Source: Bryobacterales bacterium
GTDB taxonomy: Bacteria > Acidobacteriota > Terriglobia > Bryobacterales > Bryobacteraceae
Direction of reading: 5' to 3'
DNA: 64,000 nt
Assembly: GCA_003164035.1 (NCBI GenBank)
Contig: PLRS01000073.1
Location: 24,995 to 88,994, forward strand
Part shown: piece by piece, positions 44,672-53,300 of the stretch
Layout: each line of letters begins with the position of its first letter
Numbering within the stretch: position 1 is the first letter of the stretch
Program-made: the position numbers and the translations under genes
The notes under the pieces: model-generated
Told to the model about the DNA's origin: nothing
Databases searched by the model: none
Seen by the model: the letters and a program-made list of their open reading frames with translations, nothing else

Positions 44672-47026
44672 GTGATGAGAACATTCTGGTGGGCGGTGGG
44701 GTTGGGCGCGGCATTGGTTTCCGGCGCGGCATGGGCGCAGGAGTTTAGCGCGGGGCCGGCGGTTGACCGGGTAATCGACGAAGCGATCGAGCAGGGGCGC
44801 ATGCCGGGGGCGGTGCTGCTGGTGGGGCACGACGGGAACGTGGTTTACCGCAAGGCTTACGGCAAGCGGGCGCTGGTGCCGTCGGCGGAAGCGATGACGG
44901 TGGACACGATTTTCGACCTGGCATCGCTGACCAAAGTTGTCGCCACCACGACCTCGCTGATGAAGCTGTTCGAGGAGGGGCGGTTCCGGCTGAACGACCG
45001 CGTGACGGCGTACATCCCGGAATTTCAGGGCGGCAAGAGCGACATCACGCTGCGCAACCTGTTCACGCATTTTTCGGGGCTGCGGCCGGACGTGCCGCTG
45101 GCGAATCCCTGGTCGGGTTACGACACCGGCATTCAGCTTGCATGTACCGACCCTCCCGCCGGGCCGCCGGGGGTGCGCTTCGTCTATAGCGACATCAACT
45201 TCATTCTGCTGGGGGAACTGGTACACCGGCTGAGCGGGCAGACTCTGGCGGATTATGCGCGCGACAACGTGTTCCGGCCGCTGGGGATGAAGGAGACGAT
45301 GTTCCAGCCGCCGGCTTCGCTGCGGCCGCGGATTGCGCCGACCGAGCGCTGGCCCATAAAGGACGGCGCGCCGTTGCGGGGGGTGGTACACGACCCGACG
45401 GCGCGCAACATGGGCGGCATTGCGGGACACGCCGGGGTATTCTCCACGGCCGACGACCTGGCGCGGTTCGCGCAAATGATGCTGAACCAGGGGACGCTCG
45501 ATGGGGTGCGCATCGCGAGCCCGCTCACGGTGGAGAAATTCACCGAGCCGCAGAGTCCGCCGGATCAGCCGATCCTGCGCGGGTTGGGGTGGGATATGGA
45601 TTCGCCGTACTCGGGCAACCGGGGCGAGTTGTTTCCGATCGGCTCGTACGGGCACACGGGGTTTACGGGCACGTCGATCTGGATCGATCCATCGACGAAG
45701 ACGCTCGTGATTCTGCTGGCGAATAGCGTACACCCGGCGCAGCGCCCGGCCATCACGTCATTGCGCGCCAAGGTGGCGACGATCGTGGCGGCGGCGGTGG
45801 GGACTCGCACGCAGGGGGTGATACTGACCGGGTACGAGGAAACCATGGCCGGGCCATCGGCGGGTATGCGCCGCGAGGTGGAACACGCGGGCGCGACCGA
45901 GACCGGGCTGGACGCGCTGGAGGCCGCGCACTTCGCGGCGCTCGAGGGCAAGCGCGTGGGCCTCGTCACCAACCAGACCGGGGTGGATGCGCGCGGGCGG
46001 AGGAATATCGACGTGATGCGCGAGGCCGGGGTGCGGCTGACGGCATTGTTTTCGCCCGAGCACGGATTCGCGGGCAAGGAAGACCGGGAAGGGTTGGCGG
46101 ATTCGGTGGACGCGGCGAGCGGGTTGAAGATTTACAGCCTCTACGGCGCCACCCAGCGGCCGACGCCGGAAATGCTGCAGGGAATCGACGCGCTGGTGTT
46201 CGATATCGCGGACGTGGGCGCGCGCTTTTACACCTACGAAACCACTATGGCCTACGCGCTGGAGGCGGCGGCCAAGGCCGGGATTTCGTTCTACGTGCTG
46301 GACCGGCCGAACCCGCTCACGGGCATGCACGTGGAAGGGCCGCCGCTCGACAGCGCGAATCGTTCTTTCGTGGGCTACTTCGCCGGTTTGCCGGTGCGGC
46401 ACGGAATGACGATGGGCGAGCTGGCGCGGTTGTTCAATGGCGAAGGGAAGCTGGGCGCGAAGTTGACGGTGATTCCGATGGAGCACTGGCAGCGCGGGGA
46501 CTGGTTCGATGCCACCGGCCAGCCGTGGGTGGATCCGTCGCCGAATATGCGCAGCCTGAACGCGGCCATGCTGTATCCGGGATTGGCGCTGCTGGAATAC
46601 TCGAAGAACCTTTCGGTGGGCAGGGGCACGGATGCGCCGTTCGAGCAGGTGGGGGCGGATTTCATCGGCGGGCGGGAGCTGGCTGCGTACCTGAACCAGC
46701 GGGGGATTCCGGGCGTGCGCGTGTATCCCACCAGTTTCAAGCCGGCGGAATCGAACTTCCAAGGCGTGCGGGTGGAGGGGGTGCGGTTTCAGATCGTCAA
46801 CCGGGAGGCGCTCGACTCGACGCGGCTGGGGCTGGAACTGGCGGCGGCACTGGAAAAACTATATCCCGGGAAGATTGACCTGGGGGCGGGTGCGCGGCTG
46901 ATCGGGAGCGACGAGGCGATTCGGCGGTTGAAGGCGGGTGACGATCCGCGGGCGATTCAGCAGGGACTGCAGGGAGCCATGGAGGATTTTCTGAAGGTCA
47001 GGGAGCGGTACCTGATTTACCGGTAG
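44672..47026 (+). CDS. Fusion of serine amidase (beta-lactamase fold) and NamZ-like DUF1343 domain
   Basis: A protein of about 784 residues with a signal peptide (ends AAWA, about residue 22). The first half (about 28-380) is a class-C beta-lactamase-like serine hydrolase: SLTK (Ser about 84), YSDIN and GHTGFTG. The second half (about 410-780) is DUF1343, the family of the exo-N-acetylmuramidase NamZ: GKRVGLVTNQTGVD, LFSPEHGFAG, FDIADVGARFYTYETTM, WVDPSPNMRSL and SVGRGTDAPFEQVG. Bacillus subtilis encodes the two activities separately (amiE, namZ) for peptidoglycan recycling. TAGAAT at 44661-44666 lies 5-8 nt before GTG/ATG starts. Confidence 0.88.
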   Translation: MMRTFWWAVGLGAALVSGAAWAQEFSAGPAVDRVIDEAIEQGRMPGAVLLVGHDGNVVYRKAYGKRALVPSAEAMTVDTIFDLASLTKVVATTTSLMKLFEEGRFRLNDRVTAYIPEFQGGKSDITLRNLFTHFSGLRPDVPLANPWSGYDTGIQLACTDPPAGPPGVRFVYSDINFILLGELVHRLSGQTLADYARDNVFRPLGMKETMFQPPASLRPRIAPTERWPIKDGAPLRGVVHDPTARNMGGIAGHAGVFSTADDLARFAQMMLNQGTLDGVRIASPLTVEKFTEPQSPPDQPILRGLGWDMDSPYSGNRGELFPIGSYGHTGFTGTSIWIDPSTKTLVILLANSVHPAQRPAITSLRAKVATIVAAAVGTRTQGVILTGYEETMAGPSAGMRREVEHAGATETGLDALEAAHFAALEGKRVGLVTNQTGVDARGRRNIDVMREAGVRLTALFSPEHGFAGKEDREGLADSVDAASGLKIYSLYGATQRPTPEMLQGIDALVFDIADVGARFYTYETTMAYALEAAAKAGISFYVLDRPNPLTGMHVEGPPLDSANRSFVGYFAGLPVRHGMTMGELARLFNGEGKLGAKLTVIPMEHWQRGDWFDATGQPWVDPSPNMRSLNAAMLYPGLALLEYSKNLSVGRGTDAPFEQVGADFIGGRELAAYLNQRGIPGVRVYPTSFKPAESNFQGVRVEGVRFQIVNREALDSTRLGLELAAALEKLYPGKIDLGAGARLIGSDEAIRRLKAGDDPRAIQQGLQGAMEDFLKVRERYLIYR

Positions 47027-47058
47027 GCGAGGGCTTTGCGGTGTGAACACAGGGGCGC

Positions 47059-47211
47059 TTAACCGATCTTGGCAAGTCCGTTCCCGGCAACCGCTCCCTC
47101 ACGGTCGCGGCTCGGTTAACGGGCGCCGTGTGTTTTCAGTCAGTTACCGAGCCGCGACCGTGAGGGAGCGGTTGCCGCGCCTGAGCTGTCAAATCCCCAG
47201 ATCGGTTAACA
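47059..47211. repeat. Nested palindromes: family D arms enclosing family C copy 2
   Basis: A perfect 30-bp inverted repeat (47087-47116 and 47146-47175, arm starting GCAACCGCTCCCTCACGG) is family C. It is enclosed by CTTAACCGATCT (47059-47070) and AGATCGGTTAA (from about 47200), the arms of family D also seen at 55741-55792. It follows the amidase-NamZ gene. Confidence 0.8.
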
Positions 47212-47259
47212 GCTTGAACACGGGCTAAAGCCTTGTGGCACCATGTACAATCGGGGTTC

Positions 47260-47796
47260 GTGTTCGGCTTCCACACAATACGACTGATGGCCGCGTTGAT
47301 CGCCCTGACTGCGGCCGGCTGCAGCCGTTTGCCCACGGTGTATGCGCCGCCGGCGCAGGCAGCCGGATTTTCGGACGCTTCCGGAGCGGGACTAGGGGCG
47401 ATGGTGGCGATGGCAGACCCGCGGGCGGACGCCTATATCGTGGGAGGCTTTCGGACGGCGAGCGAGGGGAGCTGGCGGTGGTCGTACGACCGGCCCGTGC
47501 TGCGCTTCTATCTGCCGAACTCCGGACCGCTCGAATTCGTCATGGACCTGACGCTCCCGGAGCAGACGTTTGCGGCCACGGGACCGATCACGATCGGGAT
47601 TGCGGTGAACGGGCGCGAGGTGGACCGGCTGCGCTGCGAGCACGCGGGGTCTTATTCCTACCATCACGCGGTGGCGGAAGAATTGTTGCGGCGTAGCGCC
47701 ATCAATATCGTGGCGATGACGCCGGACAAAACGGCGCGGCGAGATGGTGGGGAGAAGCTGGGATTTGTACTGACGCGCGCGGGGTTTGCGGAGTGA
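47260..47796 (+). CDS. Putative lipoprotein
   Basis: About 178 residues. The N-terminus has a lipoprotein-like signal ending LTAAGC, so Cys28 (GTG start) may be lipidated. The mature part is soluble, with strands FVMDLTLPEQTF and ITIGIAVNGREVDRLRC that suggest a beta-sandwich (sugar-binding-like) fold. A TACAAT box at 47246-47251 ends 8 nt before GTG 47260, favouring that start; ATG 47287 is possible. Function unknown; it lies in the same direction as the glycosyltransferase and kinase genes. Confidence 0.6.
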   Translation: MFGFHTIRLMAALIALTAAGCSRLPTVYAPPAQAAGFSDASGAGLGAMVAMADPRADAYIVGGFRTASEGSWRWSYDRPVLRFYLPNSGPLEFVMDLTLPEQTFAATGPITIGIAVNGREVDRLRCEHAGSYSYHHAVAEELLRRSAINIVAMTPDKTARRDGGEKLGFVLTRAGFAE

Positions 47797-47830
47797 CTTT
47801 TCCAGGCCCCGAGCGCATGCATAAGGTCCG

Positions 47831-47949
47831 GTGGGGCGGGCAATCTTGCCCGCAACCGCCTTTCAGGCGGCTTTTCGCGCCGGAAACGAGCCTTCGCACT
47901 TGGCGAATGCCGGCTAAAAGCCGGCTGCAGCCAGAATTGGCTGCCCCAC
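47831..47949. repeat. 119-bp branched palindrome, family B copy 2
   Basis: Same architecture as 30827-30946: GTGGGGCGGGC.../...GGCTGCCCCAC outer stem, ACCGCCTTTCAGGCGG and GCCGGCTAAAAGCCGGC hairpins, and the identical stretch GCTGCAGCCAGAATTGGCTG. The middle has diverged. It sits between the lipoprotein and membrane glycosyltransferase genes. Confidence 0.8.
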
Positions 47950-48046
47950 GATTTATGCTGCATCGGGCTGAGAGCCAGCTCCACATAACTCAAGGATGGC
48001 GTCCACCTGATGCCTGACAGATCCATGCAGGGGATGGTCTGATCCC

Positions 48047-50236
48047 GTGGAAGTCTTGGCGATTCTTTTCGGTGCGGCGCTGACTGCGGCGGCGGCGACA
48101 GGGTTGGGTGGGCTGGTGCTGGGAAAGGCGTGCCGGGAGTATGCCGTCCGGTTCGTGACCGGGGCGGCGCTACTCAGCATAACGGTGTTTGTGCTTTGCG
48201 CGTTGCGGCTAGCGTATCCGGCGGCGTTCCTGACGGTCGGAGCCTGCGGCCTGGCGGGATTGTGGCGGGAGCGGGGAACGCTTAGCGAGGAAGAGCCGGC
48301 GGCGGAATTCGGGCGCGTAGCCAAATATATATTTCTTGTGACATTTGGCGCGTACTTCCTACTTTATCTCTTGAACGCCATGGCGCCGGAAGTCAGCCCG
48401 GATGGATCGGGCTATCACCTCGGGTTGGTGAACCGGTATTTGCACCAGCACGGATTTCAAGTAATTACTTGGGATATCTACGCTAACTTGTCGCAGGGAA
48501 TCGAGATGCTGTTCCTGTTCGCGTTTGCGTTCGGGAAGCATTCGGCGGCGGCACTGGTGCATTTCACCTTTCTGATCGCGCTCGCCTGGATGATGGTTTG
48601 TTACGGGCGGCGAGTGGGGTTTTTCCGGCCGGCAGTGTGCGGTGCTTTGCTGCTCTTCGCGAGCCCGGTGGTGGGCATTGACGGGACCAGCGCTTATATT
48701 GATGTAGCGGTTGCAGCTATAGCATTTACGTTGTTCTATTGTTTGCAGTTATGGGATCGCGACAAGAACCGGCGGCTGCTTCTGGCAATCGGTCTGTTGG
48801 CGGGGTTCGGCTTCGCCGCAAAGTACACCGCCTGGACGGGCGTGGTTTATGCGCTGGGATTCGTCTGGTGGAAGAGCCGGCGGTGGAAGGACTTGGCGGT
48901 GGTGGGCGCTCCGGCCGGCGCGCTCATCTTTCCCTGGATGGTGAAGAACTACCTTTGGGTAGCTAACCCCTTATCCCCTTTCTTGAATCGATACTTTCCA
49001 AATCCATATGTAACTATTTCATTTGAAGAAGATTATCGAAAATATTTCACCCACTATGAGCTGACCAGCCTGTGGCAGATTCCGATGCAGGTGACGACTC
49101 ACGGGCTGCTGGCGGGGCTGCTGGGTCCGGTATTTCTGCTGGTGCCGCTGGCGCTGCTGGCGGCGCGGAAGCCGGCCGGGCGGCAACTGCTGCTGGCGGC
49201 GGTCGTATTCGGGGCGAACTACTTCAGCAATATCGGGACGCGGTTCTTGATTCCACCGCTGCCGTTTGTGGCACTGGCGCTGGCCATGGTGCTGTCGAGC
49301 TTTCCGGGGCTGGCGGTTGCAATAGCGCTGATTCACGCGGCGATTTCATGGCCGGCGGTGGTACCGCGGTATGCGCGCGCGGAAGCCTGGCGGCTCGCGC
49401 CGAGAATCCCCTGGAAGGAAGCGCTGCGGATCCGGCCACAGAGATACGCGGAATACTACAAAGAGTCGCGGCTGGTCGGATATCGGCTGGACCGATTGAT
49501 CGAAGCCGCGACCGAACCGGGGGCGACCGTGTTCACCTACCGTGGGTTTTCCGAGGCGTACACTTCGCGGCGGATTCTGGTGGAGTACGAATCGGCGGCG
49601 AGCTCGATTACAGGGGTGATTCTGCGGACCGGCAACGCCGAGGCTTTCACCGAGTATCAGCCGACGTGGCGGCTGGCGTTTCGCTTTCCGGAGGCGAGGT
49701 TGAGTGGAATCCGGGTGGTCGAAACGGCCTCGGGCGACGACCTCTGGAGCATCCATGAGCTGCGGGTTTTCGACGGCGGCAGCGAGTTGCCGCGGCGGCC
49801 CGGATGGCGGCTGACGGCCAATCCCGATCCGTGGACGATTCAGGCGGCTTTCGACAATTCGCCGGTGACGTTCTGGCGCACGGGCGAGGCAATTCATCCG
49901 GGGATGTACGCGGCGGTAGATTTCGGCGGGCTGGAGACAGCCGATTCGGTACGGGTGGAGACGGCGCCGGACCAATGGGGGATTCGGCTGAAACTGGAAG
50001 GGCTGGACGCGCGGGGCCAGTGGCGGCGACTGGGCGGGGCGCCGGAAATCGGCACCGTGGCGCCTCCGCTGGGGCTGCGGCGGGCGGCGGCGGAAGAGGC
50101 GCACCGGCGCGGAGTGGATTACCTGGTGGTATTCGACGATGAACCGGGGGCGGCCGATTACCGGCTGCATCGAGCCTCGTGGGGAACCGAAGAGGTGGGA
50201 CGGGCCGACGGAGCGCGGCTGTACAAATTACCATGA
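48047..50236 (+). CDS. Membrane glycosyltransferase-like protein with discoidin-like C-terminus
   Basis: A 729-residue protein. About ten TM helices fill residues 1-440, with PDGSGYHLGLVNRYL in the first large loop, a setting like the Asp-containing loop of ArnT/PMT-type (GT-C) glycosyltransferases that use lipid-linked sugars. The soluble C-terminal part (about 555-670) looks like a discoidin or F5/8-type carbohydrate-binding fold (IHELRVFDGG, AAFDNSPVTFWRTG). The start is GTG at 48047. The stop overlaps the start of the kinase gene (ATGA), tying the two functionally. Substrate unknown. Confidence 0.65.
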   Translation: MEVLAILFGAALTAAAATGLGGLVLGKACREYAVRFVTGAALLSITVFVLCALRLAYPAAFLTVGACGLAGLWRERGTLSEEEPAAEFGRVAKYIFLVTFGAYFLLYLLNAMAPEVSPDGSGYHLGLVNRYLHQHGFQVITWDIYANLSQGIEMLFLFAFAFGKHSAAALVHFTFLIALAWMMVCYGRRVGFFRPAVCGALLLFASPVVGIDGTSAYIDVAVAAIAFTLFYCLQLWDRDKNRRLLLAIGLLAGFGFAAKYTAWTGVVYALGFVWWKSRRWKDLAVVGAPAGALIFPWMVKNYLWVANPLSPFLNRYFPNPYVTISFEEDYRKYFTHYELTSLWQIPMQVTTHGLLAGLLGPVFLLVPLALLAARKPAGRQLLLAAVVFGANYFSNIGTRFLIPPLPFVALALAMVLSSFPGLAVAIALIHAAISWPAVVPRYARAEAWRLAPRIPWKEALRIRPQRYAEYYKESRLVGYRLDRLIEAATEPGATVFTYRGFSEAYTSRRILVEYESAASSITGVILRTGNAEAFTEYQPTWRLAFRFPEARLSGIRVVETASGDDLWSIHELRVFDGGSELPRRPGWRLTANPDPWTIQAAFDNSPVTFWRTGEAIHPGMYAAVDFGGLETADSVRVETAPDQWGIRLKLEGLDARGQWRRLGGAPEIGTVAPPLGLRRAAAEEAHRRGVDYLVVFDDEPGAADYRLHRASWGTEEVGRADGARLYKLP

Positions 50237-51162
50237 AATTGTTTTTAGGGATCGACGGAGGACAATCGGGAACGGCCGCGCTGGTCGGCGACGAAACCGG
50301 GCGGGTGCTGGGACACGGCGAGGCCGGTCCGTGCAACCACGCGGCGGCGGGCGAAGGACGCGCCAAGCTGGAGCGAGCCATATCGGACAGCGTTCGGTGG
50401 GCCTGCGCGCAGGCCGGACTGGATCCGGGCGCGGTGGAGTTCGAGGCGGCGTGCTGCGGGATGAGCGGGGGGCCGGACGACAAAGAGGCTATCCTGGCAC
50501 AACTGCTGCGGGTGCGGAAACTGGTGGTGACCACGGACATGGTCGTCGCGCTGGCGGGTGCGACATCGAACGGGCAGGGGATCGTGGTGAACGCCGGCAC
50601 CGGCTCGTTCGCGCTGGGGCGGGACGAAAGGGGGCGGACGGCGCGGGCCGGCGGCTGGGGGCACGTGATTGGCGATGAAGGCGCGGCCTTCGATATTGCC
50701 CGCCAGGCCGTGCGCGCGGCGCTCCGAATGGAGGAGGGCTGGGGGCCGGCGACGGCGCTGGTTCCGATGCTGCTGGAGGCGACCGGGTCGCGCAGCGCCA
50801 ATCAATTGCTGCATAAGTTGTATACCGAGGAATGGCCGCGGGCGCGCGCGGCGCGGCTGGCCCCGCTGGTTGACGAAGCGGCGGCGGCGGGCGACGCCGT
50901 GGCGGCGGCCATCCTGAACGGGGCGGCGCAGGATCTGGCGACACTTGCCGGGGCGGTGCGCGGCCAGTTGTGGAAACCGGGCGACGTGGTGGAAGTGGCG
51001 CACATCGGCGGCGTATTCGAAAGCCGGCGGGTGTTGGAACGTTTCCGCACGCTGGTGGAACTGGAGGCGCCAAACCGGTCGGTCGCGCCGCGGCATTCGC
51101 CGGCCGAAGGCGCGCTGCGGGAAGCCTGGCGGGCGGCGGGTATCGACGCCTGGCCGGAGTAA
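50233..51162 (+). CDS. BadF/BadG-family N-acetylglucosamine/N-acetylmuramic acid kinase-like protein
   Basis: A 309-residue ASKHA-fold ATPase of the BadF/BadG/BcrA/BcrD family, which includes eukaryotic GlcNAc kinase and MurK. FLGIDGGQSGTAALV is the phosphate-1 motif, VVTTDMVVALAGAT and NAGTGSFALG the middle motifs, GGWGHVIGDEGAAFDIARQA the sugar-kinase signature. It most likely phosphorylates free GlcNAc or MurNAc. ATG 50233 overlaps the glycosyltransferase stop (ATGA). About 3.2 kb upstream lies the amidase-NamZ fusion, which would release MurNAc. Substrate choice between GlcNAc and MurNAc is inferred. Confidence 0.8.
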   Translation: MKLFLGIDGGQSGTAALVGDETGRVLGHGEAGPCNHAAAGEGRAKLERAISDSVRWACAQAGLDPGAVEFEAACCGMSGGPDDKEAILAQLLRVRKLVVTTDMVVALAGATSNGQGIVVNAGTGSFALGRDERGRTARAGGWGHVIGDEGAAFDIARQAVRAALRMEEGWGPATALVPMLLEATGSRSANQLLHKLYTEEWPRARAARLAPLVDEAAAAGDAVAAAILNGAAQDLATLAGAVRGQLWKPGDVVEVAHIGGVFESRRVLERFRTLVELEAPNRSVAPRHSPAEGALREAWRAAGIDAWPE

Positions 51163-51172
51163 GGGCGGGCTT

Positions 51173-51192
51173 GGCAGGCGGAACCGCCTGCC
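51173..51192. terminator. Hairpin after the sugar kinase
   Basis: GGCAGGCGG-AA-CCGCCTGCC, a perfect 9-bp stem starting 11 bp after the kinase stop. No T run follows. The next 220 bp up to 51412 hold no gene I can see. Confidence 0.45.
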
Positions 51193-51412
51193 CCACCCTG
51201 AGCCTCCAGGCCCCGATGCGGACTTCCAGCTTGGAAACAAACGGAGTTTGTCGTACGGAGCACACGATTTTAACGGGCTCTATTCCAACGGGGCGTTGCG
51301 ACGGCCAACCCATTGTGTTATTCATGGGTCAAGTCGGAAAACCCAACTGAAACCGCCCGCTCGGACCCGAAGCTGACGGCTAATTTTTCGTCATATTAAA
51401 GGATGGCATCCC

Positions 51413-51724
51413 GTGGAAGCTGTCAATCGCAAGCTCATTCGTCCGTCTCTGAACGAGATCAAAGAGCAAATCGCACCTCCCCGCAGGGCGGCGCCGCCGC
51501 AACAGAAGAAGCCGGTCCCACCGGACCATACCAACGCGGAAAATTTCTATTACGTGAAACAGATGCAGGCCAAGACTCCCATGGTGTTCGTGCTGTGCGA
51601 TGGAGAGACCCTGCATGGCGTGATCGAGTGGTACGACCGCTGCTGCCTGAAGGTGAACCGGGAGGGCTCTCCCAATATTCTGCTCTACAAGCCGGCCATC
51701 AAGTACATGTACAAGGAGGCCTAG
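51413..51724 (+). CDS. hfq: Hfq-like RNA-binding protein
   Basis: A 103-residue protein. After a basic, Pro-rich N-terminal extension (about 1-40) comes an Sm-like core (about 42-100): NAENFYYVKQMQAKTPMVFV for Sm1 and NILLYKPAIKYMYK for Sm2. The divergence from proteobacterial Hfq (YKHAIST replaced by YKPAIKYMY) is expected in Acidobacteria. Hfq hexamers help small RNAs pair with mRNAs. The start is GTG at 51413 with AAAGG about 10 nt upstream. A separate sigma factor gene follows closely. Confidence 0.8.
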   Translation: MEAVNRKLIRPSLNEIKEQIAPPRRAAPPQQKKPVPPDHTNAENFYYVKQMQAKTPMVFVLCDGETLHGVIEWYDRCCLKVNREGSPNILLYKPAIKYMYKEA

Positions 51725-51748
51725 CCGGCCAGGGTGGCGATGTTATGA

Positions 51749-52288
51749 TTGGCACGGGTTTTCAAAACCGTGCAGCGCGACGAGATTCTCGCCCGGCTTC
51801 GTGAAAGGATTACGGCGTTCGCGGCATCTCATGGATCGAGGGAAGCCGCCGAAGATGTAGCCCAGGAGGTGCTCATGCTGCTGCATGAAAAGTACGCGCA
51901 CCTCGAGAGCCCGGAAGAACTGCTGCCGCTGGCACTGAAGATTGTCCGATTCAAGCTGATGAGTCTGCGGCGCAAGTCCGCGCGGCGGGGCGAGTACCAT
52001 TCCGTTTCGATTACCGACATTCCATTGCCGGACGTGGGGCCCGGCCCGGCCGAATTGCTGGAACGGAAGGAAATGCTGGAACGGCTGGAGCGGGCCGTGG
52101 GGCAGTTGCCGGAGCGCTGCCGCCAGTTGCTCGGGTTGAAGCTGGAAGGGTTGACGTTTGCCCAGATCCAGCGCCGGTTGGGTGCGGGCGCGATCAACAC
52201 GGTTTACACCTGGGACCATCGTTGCCGCCAGCGGTTGCTGCGTCTGATGGGCGGGGATTGGGAGCGCCCAGGGGAAGGGAAGCGGTGA
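51749..52288 (+). CDS. Sigma-70 family (ECF-like) sigma factor
   Basis: A protein of up to 179 residues with region 2 (about 20-75, REAAEDVAQEVLMLLHEKY, KIVRFKLMSLRRKSARRGEY) and region 4 (about 115-165, LERAVGQLPERCRQLLGLKL, TFAQIQRRLGAGAINTVYTW). The TTG at 51749 overlaps a TATGAT box (51744-51749) and may not be the true start; GTG at 51770 is an alternative. Its stop overlaps the next gene (GTGA), which looks like the cognate anti-sigma-type membrane protein. Confidence 0.8.
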   Translation: MARVFKTVQRDEILARLRERITAFAASHGSREAAEDVAQEVLMLLHEKYAHLESPEELLPLALKIVRFKLMSLRRKSARRGEYHSVSITDIPLPDVGPGPAELLERKEMLERLERAVGQLPERCRQLLGLKLEGLTFAQIQRRLGAGAINTVYTWDHRCRQRLLRLMGGDWERPGEGKR

Positions 52289-53295
52289 TTCCGGGCGATT
52301 TCAAGAAGCTGGTGGGCGGGTACGCAACCGGCACGCTGACACCGGAAGAGCGGCAGGCGCTGTTCCAGGCGGCGCTCCAGGACCAGGGGCTTTTCGATGC
52401 GCTGGCGCGGGAAGAAGCCCTGCGCGACGCGCTGAGCGACCCGGCGGCGCGGGCGCGCCTGCTGGCGGCGCTCGATCGGCGGCGGTGGTGGTGGTGGTCC
52501 GTGCCGGCGCGGGCTTTGGCTGCCGCGGCGGCGTTATCGATAGGCGTTTTCGCGGGTTATTGGGCGTGGCATCCGCGCCCGCGTCATGCGGTTAGGGAAG
52601 TGGCTGCGATAAGGCCGCTGGCGGCGCCCCTTGCCGTGGGAAATGATCCAGCTTCCGCGCCCGCCGCGAAGCCAGTGGCGCCGGTGCGGCGTTTGCCGGC
52701 CAAGTCCGCTCCGGTTCGGCAAAGTTCGCCTGGCACGGGCACGGCCCAGCCAGTGGCGCCAAGCCCTTCCGGGATGGGGTCGTTAGCTCCAGCGCCAGCC
52801 GCGCCCCCGACCGAGGCACAGCCGACCAGCGTGGAAGTCACGGCGGCGACCGGCACCCTGGCGACTCGCAGCCCGGTGGCGCAGGCCTTACAGAGCGGAG
52901 CGGCCGGCAACAATTTTCGACCGGCGCGGGGGCCGATCGTGTCGTCGGCAGGGGCTTCGGTGGCGAGTCCGCTGCGATGGGCGGTGTTGCGGCGAAGGGA
53001 CGGCGACTCTGTCGATCCAGGCGCGTTCGAACCGATCGAGCCTGGGGAATTGCGCGAGGGCGACACCATCGAATTGCGGTTGGAGTCGACATTGGAGGGT
53101 GAGATCAGCGTGGCCGGAGGCCTTCCTCTAGGGATGGTGCCGATGGCGCTGGCCGACACGCACATTGTCCCTGGCCAGGCCGTGGTTACGCCCCCGATCG
53201 GGCCGGTGGGAGCAGGCGAACACGTCCTGACGCTGCGTCTTACGCGTCCCCAAGCGCCGCCGATTCTCTTGGTTGTGCGGCTGAATTACCGGTAA
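52285..53295 (+). CDS. Anti-sigma-type membrane protein (putative)
   Basis: About 336 residues. A cytoplasmic N-terminal region (about 1-65; PGDFKKLVGGYATGTLTPEE, FDALAREEALRDAL) is followed by a TM helix (about 80-98) and a Pro/Ala-rich periplasmic stretch. Residues about 235-335 form a beta-rich domain (LRWAVLRRRDGDSVD, LREGDTIELRLES). No HxxxCxxC zinc motif is present. GTG 52285 overlaps the sigma factor stop (GTGA), which is the main reason for the anti-sigma call. The signal is unknown. Confidence 0.6.
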   Translation: MIPGDFKKLVGGYATGTLTPEERQALFQAALQDQGLFDALAREEALRDALSDPAARARLLAALDRRRWWWWSVPARALAAAAALSIGVFAGYWAWHPRPRHAVREVAAIRPLAAPLAVGNDPASAPAAKPVAPVRRLPAKSAPVRQSSPGTGTAQPVAPSPSGMGSLAPAPAAPPTEAQPTSVEVTAATGTLATRSPVAQALQSGAAGNNFRPARGPIVSSAGASVASPLRWAVLRRRDGDSVDPGAFEPIEPGELREGDTIELRLESTLEGEISVAGGLPLGMVPMALADTHIVPGQAVVTPPIGPVGAGEHVLTLRLTRPQAPPILLVVRLNYR

Positions 53296-53300
53296 GCGGC

